Assembly: GCF_900142535.1 (NCBI RefSeq)
Contig: NZ_FRBE01000002.1
Coordinates: 1-64,000 of the forward strand
Direction: 5' to 3'
Source: Fibrobacter sp. UWEL
GTDB taxonomy: Bacteria; Fibrobacterota; Fibrobacteria; Fibrobacterales; Fibrobacteraceae
DNA length: 64,000 bases
Shown here: piece by piece, positions 48,501 to 57,617 of the stretch
Position numbering within the stretch: position 1 is the stretch's first letter
Layout: the number at the start of each line of letters is the position of its first letter
Notes under the pieces: generated by a model
Databases searched by the model: none
What the model saw: only the letters and a program-made list of their open reading frames with translations
What the model was told of the DNA's origin: nothing
Made by a program: the position numbers and the translations under genes

Positions 48501-49496
48501 ATGAGTGTGACCCAACTTGAAACCCTTCCTATTTCTAGATCCGAATTTTTAAGACTGGAGATTTTTAAGAATGTCTCCTTTGAAAGCCTTGCAGGTTATT
48601 TGCTGGGCTGTAAAACCGTTGTTGTCGAAGAAGGCGAACTGCTGATCGATCCCGATCATCCCAAGCGTCGCCTAATCGTGATTCTGGAAGGTCTTCTAGA
48701 GGTAAGAGCAGAAGCAAAGGGTGGCAGCTTTTCCAGTTTGATTGAAGCAGGGCACTGCGCAGGTGAAATGTCCATCTTCGATAACATCAAGCCCAGCGCC
48801 TATGTTTACTCCAAAGTCCAGAGCCGTCTTCTGATTATTGAACCGGAAATGGCCCTGGCAATGATCCATGCATCTCATGATTTGTGCCTCAATTTCCTGC
48901 ACATGTTAAGCCAGCGTATCCGCAACAACACCAAGGTTGTGTGCGAAGAAGAATACCACATTCGCTGCATCGAGGAAAACGCAAAAGTGGACTCCCTTAC
49001 AGGACTCCACAATCGCCGTTGGCTGGAAGAAATGTACACCCGCGAAATCAATCGCAGTAACGCAGGCAATTTCAGGCTGTCCGCCTTTATGATGGACATC
49101 GACCATTTCAAGCAGGTCAACGACACCTACGGTCATCTTGCCGGCGACCAAGTGCTGATCGCTGTGGCAAAGACAATCGTAGAATGTCTGAGACCGTCCG
49201 ACATGCCTGTACGTTATGGTGGCGAAGAATTCACCGTGTTCTTACCGGGAACTTCCACCGAGAACGCAAAGATCATTGCCGAACGTCTCCGAGCCAGCGT
49301 GGAACGCAAGGATATCCTCCTCCCCTCCGGCGAGGTTATCCATGCGACCATTAGCGTAGGCTTCACGGAACGCGTAGAAGCCGACACTGTTCGCTCCATT
49401 ATCGAGCGCGCTGACAAGGCTCTTTATCACGCCAAGGAAAACGGACGAAACCGAGTCTGCCTGAACCTTGACGGTGATGACATGTTCTTGTTCTAA
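48501..49496 (+). CDS. Diguanylate cyclase with cyclic-nucleotide-binding-like domain
   Basis: This 331-residue soluble protein has an N-terminal cNMP-binding-like barrel (residues about 25-125, GELLIDPDHPKRRLIVILEGLLEV) and a C-terminal GGDEF domain with SLTGLHNRRWLEE, MMDIDHFKQVNDTYGH and GGEEF, the active signature. An RxxD-type inhibitory site is not evident. The ATG at 48501 is chosen over a longer upstream start because the frame is preceded by a promoter-like TATAAT. It should make c-di-GMP in response to a ligand of the barrel domain. Confidence 0.92.
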   Translation: MSVTQLETLPISRSEFLRLEIFKNVSFESLAGYLLGCKTVVVEEGELLIDPDHPKRRLIVILEGLLEVRAEAKGGSFSSLIEAGHCAGEMSIFDNIKPSAYVYSKVQSRLLIIEPEMALAMIHASHDLCLNFLHMLSQRIRNNTKVVCEEEYHIRCIEENAKVDSLTGLHNRRWLEEMYTREINRSNAGNFRLSAFMMDIDHFKQVNDTYGHLAGDQVLIAVAKTIVECLRPSDMPVRYGGEEFTVFLPGTSTENAKIIAERLRASVERKDILLPSGEVIHATISVGFTERVEADTVRSIIERADKALYHAKENGRNRVCLNLDGDDMFLF

Positions 49497-49498
49497 CG

Positions 49499-50737
49499 TT
49501 ATTGCATTTCAATAACGGTACCGGCCTTATCCTGCTTGCTACCGCCCTTGGTAATCACCCAAATGACGTCCAGGCCCTCAATCTGTTCCTGAGAAACCGC
49601 ATCAGCAAAACCATCCGTAAGGACTACCACCTGGGAGATTTGCCTTGAACGAGCGTGTTCAAATACCGGTGCAAAGCATGTTCCCCCACGGCCCTTGAAC
49701 TCAATGGAGTCAATGGACCGGCGAGTAAACAGAACTTCCTCGTCGGGATCCTTGACATCGGTGTCAAAACTCCAGAGGTACACCCCCGTGTAATTGGCAA
49801 TGCGCTCGATTTCCACAATAAAGCGGGAAAGGTCCGCAGACCCCACACTGCCCGAAGTATCGGCATAGACGGCAACAGGCTCCACACTCTTGGTGGTGTT
49901 TCCCAGAAAGGGCTTTCCGTAATGCTTGTTCCAGCGGCGACGGGAAGGTTCCTTCTGGAAAGAGAGGAAAGGTCCCAGCTTTAGCCTTAGGATATCGCCC
50001 CAGTTGAGAGGTTGCTCCTGAGCCTTCTTAACCATCTCGATGGCGTTTGCCCCCAGATGGCCCCAGTTGTGGTTTCGTTCAATATTTTCAACCACATTAC
50101 GTACGTAGTCATCAATGAAGGCATCTTCGTCGTAGCCTTCCCCATGAGATTCATCAATACGATGCTTGATGATTTTACCCAAGGGACACTTTTCACTGAT
50201 GACCATACTACCATCCTGACCACCATCTCCCTGCATTGGAATCAGAATGATGGTATCGTCCGGGAATTTCTTGTCCAGCAGAGCCAGGTACTGTTCATAG
50301 CTCAAGCCATCCTTGAATCCGAACATGCTGGGAAGAAGGCCCAGGATTTCTCCCTTCTTCTTATCTCCTACATCTTCCTTGAAGCGGGGCATCTTCACCC
50401 CCACTTCTTCGGGGATCATGCAGTTAATTGCAAGATCCATGGCCACGTTTTCCTTACGGGCACGGCGCAAGTCACCAGAGGAACGGTGAGTACAATGGTG
50501 CAGCAGGACATGCATCATCTCGTGAATCAGCACGAAGGTTCGTTCCGATTCCTCCAGGGACGCAAAGAACTTAGGGTTATACCCCAAGGTAATACGGCCA
50601 TTCTTGACACGGACGCCAAGAGTCTCGATAGACTCAGAGGGTTCCTGTACCATGCCCACCAGCATGTTAAAGCTGAACGGGCTATAAAGCAGAAGACGAC
50701 ACATCGTGCTCTGGAAGGTTTCTTCAACTTCTGTCAT
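49499..50737 (-). CDS. DUF2201-like protein: metallopeptidase-like domain plus VWA-like domain
   Basis: The 412-residue protein has a HExxH motif in VLIHEMMHVLLHHCTHRSSGD (residues about 69-90). A second half has a VWA-like strand AVYADTSGSVGSADL, a MIDAS-type DxSxS. This matches COG3864/DUF2201 proteins, which are usually next to a MoxR-type AAA ATPase and presumed to be chaperone-linked. Here the neighbour upstream is the large unknown gene at 50839 rather than a recognisable AAA ATPase, unlike the common layout. Confidence 0.8.
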   Translation of the reverse strand: MTEVEETFQSTMCRLLLYSPFSFNMLVGMVQEPSESIETLGVRVKNGRITLGYNPKFFASLEESERTFVLIHEMMHVLLHHCTHRSSGDLRRARKENVAMDLAINCMIPEEVGVKMPRFKEDVGDKKKGEILGLLPSMFGFKDGLSYEQYLALLDKKFPDDTIILIPMQGDGGQDGSMVISEKCPLGKIIKHRIDESHGEGYDEDAFIDDYVRNVVENIERNHNWGHLGANAIEMVKKAQEQPLNWGDILRLKLGPFLSFQKEPSRRRWNKHYGKPFLGNTTKSVEPVAVYADTSGSVGSADLSRFIVEIERIANYTGVYLWSFDTDVKDPDEEVLFTRRSIDSIEFKGRGGTCFAPVFEHARSRQISQVVVLTDGFADAVSQEQIEGLDVIWVITKGGSKQDKAGTVIEMQ

Positions 50738-50838
50738 AACCCTCCTTAGGCGTATTCTTTACAAAATGATTGTTTGTATTCATATTATCTCTTTTTACTT
50801 CACAATAAGTTTATCGGCCTTACGAAACGAAATGTCAA

Positions 50839-52212
50839 CTATTTTTCAAAAAACGATCCGTTAATAAGTCCATTCACGTACTTTCGAATCGCTGGCACTG
50901 GATACTCAACGTATTGAATAGGATCAATTTTAATGGAATTGACAATCATTTCACCCATATCCTGCACCAAGTTTTCAGAAGAACACTCTTCAATAGCGGC
51001 CCAGAGGGTCTCCAAGGCCTTGTGAAGGGATTCCAGGCAGGTCGTATATTCTTCCAAGCTTTCACGAATCTTCGGAATACCGTCCTTCACCTTTTTAAGG
51101 ATGGTATCGTCTGCGCTCATAGGCCAAAGCATCAGCTGGCATCCCGACACCTTATAATTGGAAACGTTATTCCATGTCCAGGGAAGACTAAACTTTTTCT
51201 TATCCAGAACCGTTCTACATTCACGGATTTTCTGGAGCAGATAATCGCAAACATGGCTCAGGCAAAAGAGCGCATCTTCTCTGGAAACGGGATATCCGAA
51301 GGATACAGAAACGAAACTTTCAAAATAATAGCTGTAGATTCCACTGACGGGAGGATAGAACTTTCGTTCAAAGCTAAACTGTTCATTGCGATTTCCCTGG
51401 GGAAGAAACTCGGGAAACAGCGCCATATTCTTTCGCACTTCCGGGCTGCGAGAAAAATCACGCATGAACATGCCCAGCATATACAAGGTCGGAGGATTTT
51501 CCCGAAACAGTTCCCGCATAAAGAACAGATCACTTTCCAAATCCGATTCAGGCAGAAGCCCACAGGTCTTGCACCCCTGACTCACCCACACCTTATCAGG
51601 ATGTTCCATGAAGGTTCTCAATACAGAATAAAGAGACGTATTGTCGTCTTCATAGATGAAGGTGTTCTTCAATTGTGCGAGAGGCAGTTTAGGCACTGCC
51701 GACAAAAGCTGGATGTTCACATCAAAGGAAACATCCAGAACCTGGGAGAATGGCGTCAAGCAGGCATTTGACTTTGCCGGCATTAAATCCGCATATTCTA
51801 CAGGCGGGTTCTGTACGTTAAAAACCCGTACATTCAAGGTGTCCGGCAGGATGCTGTAATCCAGCGGGAGAAATGAATCACGAAAGTATCCCCGCCCCGA
51901 ATAAGCCTTATGGAAAATTTTTTCCATTACGGACTTTCCGCAGGCCTGATCGGGCACCAAGCTCTCCGCCACACGAAAGAGCATGTGGTTGTCTTGCAAC
52001 AGCACGTTCTCCCCTGCCAAGAAACGCTTCAGCAGCTCTATACGTCCTGCGTCAAATTGCATCAGGGAACGTACGCCAGCCACCGGGTCATCTTTCATTT
52101 CGGGAAGCCCAAAGTCCTGGGCAAACATCCAGAAACTCTTGGCAAGATCCTTAAGATTCTCATCAAAGAAAATCTGTGGTCCACTTTCATTGCAACCGTG
52201 AATGATACTCAC
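50839..52212 (-). CDS. Large protein of unknown function (457 aa)
   Basis: A cytoplasmic-looking 457-residue protein starting MSIIHGCNESGPQIFFDENL. It has no membrane segment and no recognised motif. Several Cys (SQGCKTCGL) and many aromatic residues are present; the C-terminal third is helical (KDGIPKIRESLEEYTTCLESLHKALETL). It lies upstream of the VWA-like gene with a 100-bp gap, and the two may form a unit. A terminator at 52273 separates it from hisD. Probably a lineage-specific family. Confidence 0.6.
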   Translation of the reverse strand: MSIIHGCNESGPQIFFDENLKDLAKSFWMFAQDFGLPEMKDDPVAGVRSLMQFDAGRIELLKRFLAGENVLLQDNHMLFRVAESLVPDQACGKSVMEKIFHKAYSGRGYFRDSFLPLDYSILPDTLNVRVFNVQNPPVEYADLMPAKSNACLTPFSQVLDVSFDVNIQLLSAVPKLPLAQLKNTFIYEDDNTSLYSVLRTFMEHPDKVWVSQGCKTCGLLPESDLESDLFFMRELFRENPPTLYMLGMFMRDFSRSPEVRKNMALFPEFLPQGNRNEQFSFERKFYPPVSGIYSYYFESFVSVSFGYPVSREDALFCLSHVCDYLLQKIRECRTVLDKKKFSLPWTWNNVSNYKVSGCQLMLWPMSADDTILKKVKDGIPKIRESLEEYTTCLESLHKALETLWAAIEECSSENLVQDMGEMIVNSIKIDPIQYVEYPVPAIRKYVNGLINGSFFEK

Positions 52213-52272
52213 AAGTTCCTCCTTCTAGATATAGTATCGAGGAGAAATTTGAAAATGTCAAAAGTATCTCAC

Positions 52273-52315
52273 AAAAAGAGGATCAGTTCAGAATGTGAAC
52301 TGATCCTCTTTTTGA
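52273..52315 (-). terminator. Strong hairpin terminator near hisD
   Basis: AAAAAGAGGATCAGTTCA and TGAACTGATCCTCTTTTT pair perfectly around a short loop. A T run follows on both strands. It lies between the end of hisD and the unknown gene at 52212. Confidence 0.8.
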
Positions 52316-52362
52316 TTTATAGAGAGGCGAAGCCTCTCCTATCAACAAGACGTTTGGGGAAA

Positions 52363-53652
52363 TTACAGACGCTTGAGAACTGCCTGGGCGTGGTGGTAGA
52401 AACCTTCTTCCATTGCCACGGCGGCAATTGCCTTACCATTCTTCTTGATGGCCTTTTCGCTGTAGCGGATGATGGACATACGCTTCAGGAAGTCGTATAC
52501 GCCCAGGGGGCTGAAGAAGCGGCCAGTGCCGTTGGTGGGCAGCACATGGTTGGGGCCAGCGAAGTAATCGCCCACAGGTTCAGAAGACCAGTGGCCAATG
52601 AACACGGCACCTGCGTTTTCAATCTGGGCGGCCATGGATTCAGCTTCGTCGGTCATCACTTCCAAGTGTTCCGGAGCGATCTTGTTTGCAATGGCAACGC
52701 CATCGAACCAGTCCTTCACAACGAGAATGCGGCCGAAGTTGTTCAGAACCTTTTCCAGCAGTTCGCGCTTGGGGCTGTTTTCAACCTGAACGTCAACGCA
52801 GGCAGAAATCATCTGGGCGGTTTCCATGTCATCGGTAATGCAGATGGCTGCTTCGAAACCAGAGCCATGTTCAGCCTGGGAAAGCAGGTCTGCTGCGACG
52901 AAATCCGGATCAGCAGTGCGGTCGGCCATGACCAGAACTTCGGAGGGGCCAGCCACCATGTCGATATCTACGACACCAAAGACTTCCTTCTTAGCAACAG
53001 CTGCGAAAACGTTACCCGGACCAACAATCTTGTCCACGCGTTCTACGATGGTCTTGCCCTTGGCATCCTTGGCACCGTAAGCCAGCAGGCCGATAGCCTG
53101 TGCGCCACCAATGTGGTAGACTTCGGTAACGCCCAATTCCTTAAGAACAAATGCAACAGCGCGGTTGATTTCGCCCTTGATGGGAGTAACAACCACGATG
53201 TCCTGAACGCCAGCAACAATTGCGGGCACAGCGTTCATGATCACGGTGCTGGGGTAAATGCCTGCGCCACCGGGAACATAAAGACCCACGCGCTTCATGG
53301 GGCGAATACGCTGACCAAGAACAACACCGTCCTTCCCTTCCATGAGCCAGGATTCTTCCATCTGGTTCTTGTGGAAGTCGCGAACGTTCTTGATAGCCTG
53401 CTTCAGAGCCTTCTGCAATTCTGCAGGGCACTTGGCAGCGGACTTTTCAATTTCCTTTTCGGACACGCGGATGTTCTTGCCCTTGAGGCCATCGAACTTC
53501 TGGGCGTATTCCACAGCCTTGGCATAACCACCCTTCTTGATGTCGGCAAGGATATCTACAACCTTGTTATAAATTTCGCGGCTGGGAGCAACTTCGCGAC
53601 CGCAAATACGTTCAATTTCCTTAGAGCTCGGAGTAGCTTTTACTATTTGCAT
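52363..53652 (-). CDS. hisD: Histidinol dehydrogenase HisD
   Basis: HisD carries out the last two oxidations in histidine synthesis. The 429-residue protein has GLYVPGGAGIYPSTVIMNAVPA, DMVAGPSEVLVMAD (zinc/substrate region) and DLLSQAEHGSG, then PTNGTGRFFSPLGVYDFLK, all HisD signatures. It overlaps the 3' end of cimA by ten bases, an unusual pairing of histidine and isoleucine genes in one operon. Confidence 0.97.
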   Translation of the reverse strand: MQIVKATPSSKEIERICGREVAPSREIYNKVVDILADIKKGGYAKAVEYAQKFDGLKGKNIRVSEKEIEKSAAKCPAELQKALKQAIKNVRDFHKNQMEESWLMEGKDGVVLGQRIRPMKRVGLYVPGGAGIYPSTVIMNAVPAIVAGVQDIVVVTPIKGEINRAVAFVLKELGVTEVYHIGGAQAIGLLAYGAKDAKGKTIVERVDKIVGPGNVFAAVAKKEVFGVVDIDMVAGPSEVLVMADRTADPDFVAADLLSQAEHGSGFEAAICITDDMETAQMISACVDVQVENSPKRELLEKVLNNFGRILVVKDWFDGVAIANKIAPEHLEVMTDEAESMAAQIENAGAVFIGHWSSEPVGDYFAGPNHVLPTNGTGRFFSPLGVYDFLKRMSIIRYSEKAIKKNGKAIAAVAMEEGFYHHAQAVLKRL

Positions 53653-55217
53653 TTCTTAGTTTCCTTCAAAATCTTGTAGCACAGACCATCCATCAAGGCA
53701 AGCCAGCTAGCTTCGATGATATTGGTGCTAACGCCTGCCACATTCCAGTGTTCCTTTTCATCACCGAAGGTAGTCCACACGCGGACCAGAGCATCGGAAC
53801 CAACGGAAGAACCCAGAACGCGAACCTTAAAGTCATCCAGACGGACCTTGGCCATGTACGGGAAGAACGGGAGCAGAGCCTTACGGAGTGCAGCATCCAG
53901 AGCGTTCACAGGACCGTCACCTTCGCTTACCTGATGGCTGATCTTGTCACCAATCTTCAGCTTGACGCTAGCCTGAGAAACAGACACACCCTGCGGGGTC
54001 TTGTCTTCAGTAACGCGGTAGTTCATGAATTCAAACGGAGCCGTAAACATTCCCAGCTGGCGATAAACCAGCATCTTGAAGCTGGCTTCGGCAGAGTCGA
54101 AGTGCCAGCCGGCGTTTTCCTTCTCCTTGATAGCAAGCAACAGCTTTGCCACCATGGGGTCCTTCTTGTCGATGCCGGGCTTGATAGCCTTCAGCTTTTC
54201 TACAACCAGAGAGCCGCCAGCCTGATCGCTGGTGACGAACACGCGGTCATTGCCCACGGAGTGCGGATCCACATGTTCAAAGCTACGGGAAACCTTCATG
54301 ACGCCATCAATATGTGCGCCGCCCTTATGAGCGAAAGCAGCCTCGCCCACGTACGGTGCGCGAACGTCGCTTGCCAGATTTACGATCTGGTCAACGCTCA
54401 GGAACAGCTTGCGAAGGCCAGCCATCTTCTTAGAGGCAAAGAACTTTGCACCCATCTTGAAGACCAAGTCAGCCATAATGGTGGTAAGGTTTGCGTTACC
54501 GCAACGTTCGCCGTAACCGTTCACAACGCCCTGAACCATGGTAGCACCGGACTTCACGGCATAGATGCTGTTTGCTACAGCAAGGCCGGAGTCGTTATGC
54601 ACATGGATTCCCAGGGGAACGTCTACGTGTTCCTTAACGGCTTCAAAAATTTCTTCCAATTCCCAAGGCATGGTACCGCCATTGGTATCGCAAAGCACGA
54701 TAAAATCAGCACCACCGAGGGCAGCGGCCTTCAGGGTTTCGATAGCGTATTCCGGATTAGCCTTATAGCCGTCAAAGAAATGTTCGGCGTCGTAAATGAC
54801 TTCCTTGGAATGTTCCTTCAAAAATTCGATGGAAGACTGGATCATATCCAGGTTTTCTTCCAGAGTAGTATGAATGACTTCTGTAACGTGAAGGTCCCAG
54901 CTCTTACCGAAGATGGTCTTTACGGGAGCTTCGGACTTTACCAATGCCTGGAGCAGCGGATCCTTCTCGGGAAGAATCTTCGGACGACGAGTGCTACCGA
55001 AAGCAGCGATCTTTGCATGCTTCAGCTTAAGCTTCTTAACTTCCTTGAAGTATTCTTCGTCGGTAGGATTGCTCGGGTTGGGCCAGCCGCCTTCAATGTA
55101 ATCAATACCGAAAGAGTCAAGAATTCGAGTAATCTGGATTTTATCGGCCAGAGAGAGACTAATCTTGCGATCTTGATTGCCGTCGCGCAGCGTGGTATCA
55201 TATATAAAGCATTTCAT
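53643..55217 (-). CDS. cimA: Citramalate synthase
   Basis: The 524-residue enzyme belongs to the alpha-isopropylmalate/citramalate family, of the long citramalate synthase subgroup. The catalytic part has YDTTLRDGNQDRKISLS, YIEGGWPNPSNP, CDTNGGTMPWELEEIF, and HVHNDSGLAVANSI. The C-terminal LeuA-type allosteric domain ends with VSTNIIEASWLALMDGL. It condenses acetyl-CoA and pyruvate to citramalate, providing a threonine-independent route to isoleucine. It shares an operon with hisD. Confidence 0.93.
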   Translation of the reverse strand: MKCFIYDTTLRDGNQDRKISLSLADKIQITRILDSFGIDYIEGGWPNPSNPTDEEYFKEVKKLKLKHAKIAAFGSTRRPKILPEKDPLLQALVKSEAPVKTIFGKSWDLHVTEVIHTTLEENLDMIQSSIEFLKEHSKEVIYDAEHFFDGYKANPEYAIETLKAAALGGADFIVLCDTNGGTMPWELEEIFEAVKEHVDVPLGIHVHNDSGLAVANSIYAVKSGATMVQGVVNGYGERCGNANLTTIMADLVFKMGAKFFASKKMAGLRKLFLSVDQIVNLASDVRAPYVGEAAFAHKGGAHIDGVMKVSRSFEHVDPHSVGNDRVFVTSDQAGGSLVVEKLKAIKPGIDKKDPMVAKLLLAIKEKENAGWHFDSAEASFKMLVYRQLGMFTAPFEFMNYRVTEDKTPQGVSVSQASVKLKIGDKISHQVSEGDGPVNALDAALRKALLPFFPYMAKVRLDDFKVRVLGSSVGSDALVRVWTTFGDEKEHWNVAGVSTNIIEASWLALMDGLCYKILKETKKCK

Positions 55218-55246
55218 AAGTAACCCAAATTTAGAAAATCATAAAC

Positions 55247-55283
55247 AAAAAACGAGAGTTGGATGGCCAAACTCTCGTCTTTT
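55247..55283 (-). terminator. Intrinsic terminator after the Wzc-like gene
   Basis: On the minus strand ACGAGAGTT pairs with AACTCTCGT around GGCCATCC-type loop sequence, then TTTTTTG. It ends the Wzc transcript before cimA. Confidence 0.75.
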
Positions 55284-55315
55284 ACGATTGTACTTGTTCA
55301 ACAACAATTTGAAAA

Positions 55316-57478
55316 TTATTTCTTCTTTTTCTTGTTGCTGTAATAGCCATACTTACCGTAGCCATGGCCACCATAGCCGTATCCGTAACCACGACCATCG
55401 TGTTCCACATGGTTCATCACAAATGCATGAGGCTTATCGCCGCAGCGGTCCACCTTAATCATGGATTCCTTAATCTGATCCATGGAGTGGCGGCCGTAGT
55501 GGAGAACGAACAGAGCGAAATCCACCACAGGGTAAATCAGTTCAGAATCGGTAACAAGATTCAGAGGAGGAGTATCCACCACGATCATGTCAAATTTTGT
55601 CTTAGCATCTTCGAGCAATTTCTTGAAGTTATCACCGCGAAGAAGTTCACTGGGGGCAACTTCGGAGTTACCGGCACCCAGAGTATACATGTTCTTCACC
55701 AGAGATTCAGAGACAACAGCATCCAGAGAAGCCTTTCCAGACAGGACGTCACCCAAGCCTTCACGATGTTTGCTATACACAACACCGCGGCGCATGTCTG
55801 CATCAATGAGAAGCACCTTCTTGCCATTGGAAGCATAGAGTGCAGTCAAGTTCTTGGAAACGAAGGACTTACCTACGCCAGGAACCATACCCGTCACCAT
55901 GATAACCTTCTGGTCCGCAATACTAAAGTCAATTGCAGTATAGAGTGAACGGAAAGCTTCACTAGCAGGATCATCCGGAGATTCATCCACAAGAGGCAGA
56001 GTATTCTTGCCCTTCTTACGACGGCTCAACAGGCTATTGTCGGATTCAGGAATCTTGGCGTAGACGCTAACACCAGTTTCACGTTCAATTTCCAGAGAGC
56101 TACGAACACCACGCTTGGTCATCTGGAGCAGATAAATCAACAGAGCGCCAAGGAGGAACGCACCAGCCACACAACCCAAGAAAATCATCTTCTTGTTGGG
56201 CTTGGAAGGAAGGCGTTCAATCTGAGCGTAGTCCACAACACGAACGGTACCCACTTCACCGGCACGCACCACGCGAAGCTGCTGGATATTATTCAACATG
56301 GAAGTATACTGAGCATTCTGCACGGCAACTTCTTCTTGCAAGCGGAGAACTTCCTGCTGGGTCAAAGGCATCTTTTCTGCAGAATTCTTCAACTTGGAAA
56401 GTTCTGCACGAAGGCGATTCTGCTGCTTAACGATGGTCTGAACAGAGGGATGTTCTTCCTTGAAGAGACGAGTTGTTTCCTGACGCTGCTGTTCAAGTTC
56501 CAGGATCTGACGCTGCAGGGCGGCATCCTTTTCCAAGTGAGCTCGGGTTTCACCAGTCATATCCACAGAACCGATCTTATGGCGATAGTCAGCCAAATTC
56601 TTTTCTGCAGAATCCAGCTTAGCCTTCACGCCGGGAAGCTGCTGTTCCAGGAATTCCAAAGTCTTTTCAGCTTCGGCACTACGCATTTCCACATTCTGAC
56701 GGAGATAGACATTGGCAATGGAATTCAAGATTGCAGCGGCACGATCCGGGTACTGATGGGTAAAGGACACTCCAATGATGCCAGTCTGCTTTCCTTTTTC
56801 TGCAACATTCAGTTTCTTTACAAGACCACGCATAGCGTCCAGAGGATCAGTCTGGACCAAGACAAAGACCTGTCCCGGTTCAGCTCGCATTCTCTTTACA
56901 AGAATTGTGAGGGAATCTCCAGCATAGGAAGCAACCAAAGGTTGTCCAATGACACCACGGGCAAGTTCCGTTTCCTCGGGGGTAATAATCGCATAAGTCG
57001 TGTCATCAATGGTCTTGGCGAGCCACTTATCCGTAATAGCAATTTCAGGAATGTGCAGTTCTTCCAGATCCATACGACCTTCCTTATGGGTCAATCGCTT
57101 AATAGGATCCTTGGGATAGGCATTAAAGCACAAATGTTCCTGATTCACCACATAACTCAGGACCATACGGCTCTTCAAAAGCTCAATTTCAGCTTCTGCA
57201 GGGCTAGCAACATCCAGAAGTGCACCCATTTCACCCATGGCCTTACCAGCCTTGTTACCCTTGACGTCAATCTGCAAGAGCGCATCACTGGTATACTGGG
57301 GACGGGCCCAATTGGAGGCCAAAAAGCCAACACAACAACCAACCATAATGCAGAAAACGAGGAAAACCTTATGCTTCAAGAGAATGCCTAGCACTTCAAG
57401 GAGATCAATTTCATCATCCTTGGCTGTCGCTACCTGAGTCACATTCTGCACATTGTTCTGAGAATTCAAATCCATCAT
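55316..57478 (-). CDS. wzc: Polysaccharide co-polymerase with tyrosine-kinase domain (Wzc-like)
   Basis: The 720-residue protein has a Wzz-type N-terminal region with two transmembrane segments (about residues 32-50 and 430-452). A long periplasmic coiled-coil lies between them, with PLTQQEVLRLQEEVAVQN. A C-terminal BY-kinase follows, with GMVPGVGKSFVSKNL (Walker A), LLIDADMRRGVV (Walker A') and VDTPPL (Walker B). The C terminus has a Gly/Tyr cluster GYGYGYGGHGYGKYGYY, probably autophosphorylated, and a KKKKK end. It controls chain length and export of surface polysaccharide. Confidence 0.93.
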   Translation of the reverse strand: MMDLNSQNNVQNVTQVATAKDDEIDLLEVLGILLKHKVFLVFCIMVGCCVGFLASNWARPQYTSDALLQIDVKGNKAGKAMGEMGALLDVASPAEAEIELLKSRMVLSYVVNQEHLCFNAYPKDPIKRLTHKEGRMDLEELHIPEIAITDKWLAKTIDDTTYAIITPEETELARGVIGQPLVASYAGDSLTILVKRMRAEPGQVFVLVQTDPLDAMRGLVKKLNVAEKGKQTGIIGVSFTHQYPDRAAAILNSIANVYLRQNVEMRSAEAEKTLEFLEQQLPGVKAKLDSAEKNLADYRHKIGSVDMTGETRAHLEKDAALQRQILELEQQRQETTRLFKEEHPSVQTIVKQQNRLRAELSKLKNSAEKMPLTQQEVLRLQEEVAVQNAQYTSMLNNIQQLRVVRAGEVGTVRVVDYAQIERLPSKPNKKMIFLGCVAGAFLLGALLIYLLQMTKRGVRSSLEIERETGVSVYAKIPESDNSLLSRRKKGKNTLPLVDESPDDPASEAFRSLYTAIDFSIADQKVIMVTGMVPGVGKSFVSKNLTALYASNGKKVLLIDADMRRGVVYSKHREGLGDVLSGKASLDAVVSESLVKNMYTLGAGNSEVAPSELLRGDNFKKLLEDAKTKFDMIVVDTPPLNLVTDSELIYPVVDFALFVLHYGRHSMDQIKESMIKVDRCGDKPHAFVMNHVEHDGRGYGYGYGGHGYGKYGYYSNKKKKK

Positions 57479-57561
57479 CTACCCATAAATCTAATTGACG
57501 AAAAGATAGTAAACTTCAATTAACAAAGAAAGGTTTTCGTAACATTAAAAGCATAAAAATA

Positions 57562-57593
57562 GGAAGGTTACGTTGAGTACAACGCAACCTTCC
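57562..57593 (-). terminator. Intrinsic terminator downstream of adk
   Basis: The minus strand has GGAAGGTTGCGTTG and CAACGTAACCTTCC as arms (one internal mismatch) around TACT, followed by TATTTTT. It ends the adk transcript. Confidence 0.75.
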
Positions 57594-57617
57594 TTAATTT
57601 GCTTAAAAAAGTAGAAA

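Noticed and set aside
53748-55223. A 491-residue plus-strand ORF opposite cimA
   Set aside because: It mirrors the citramalate synthase gene and has no motif.
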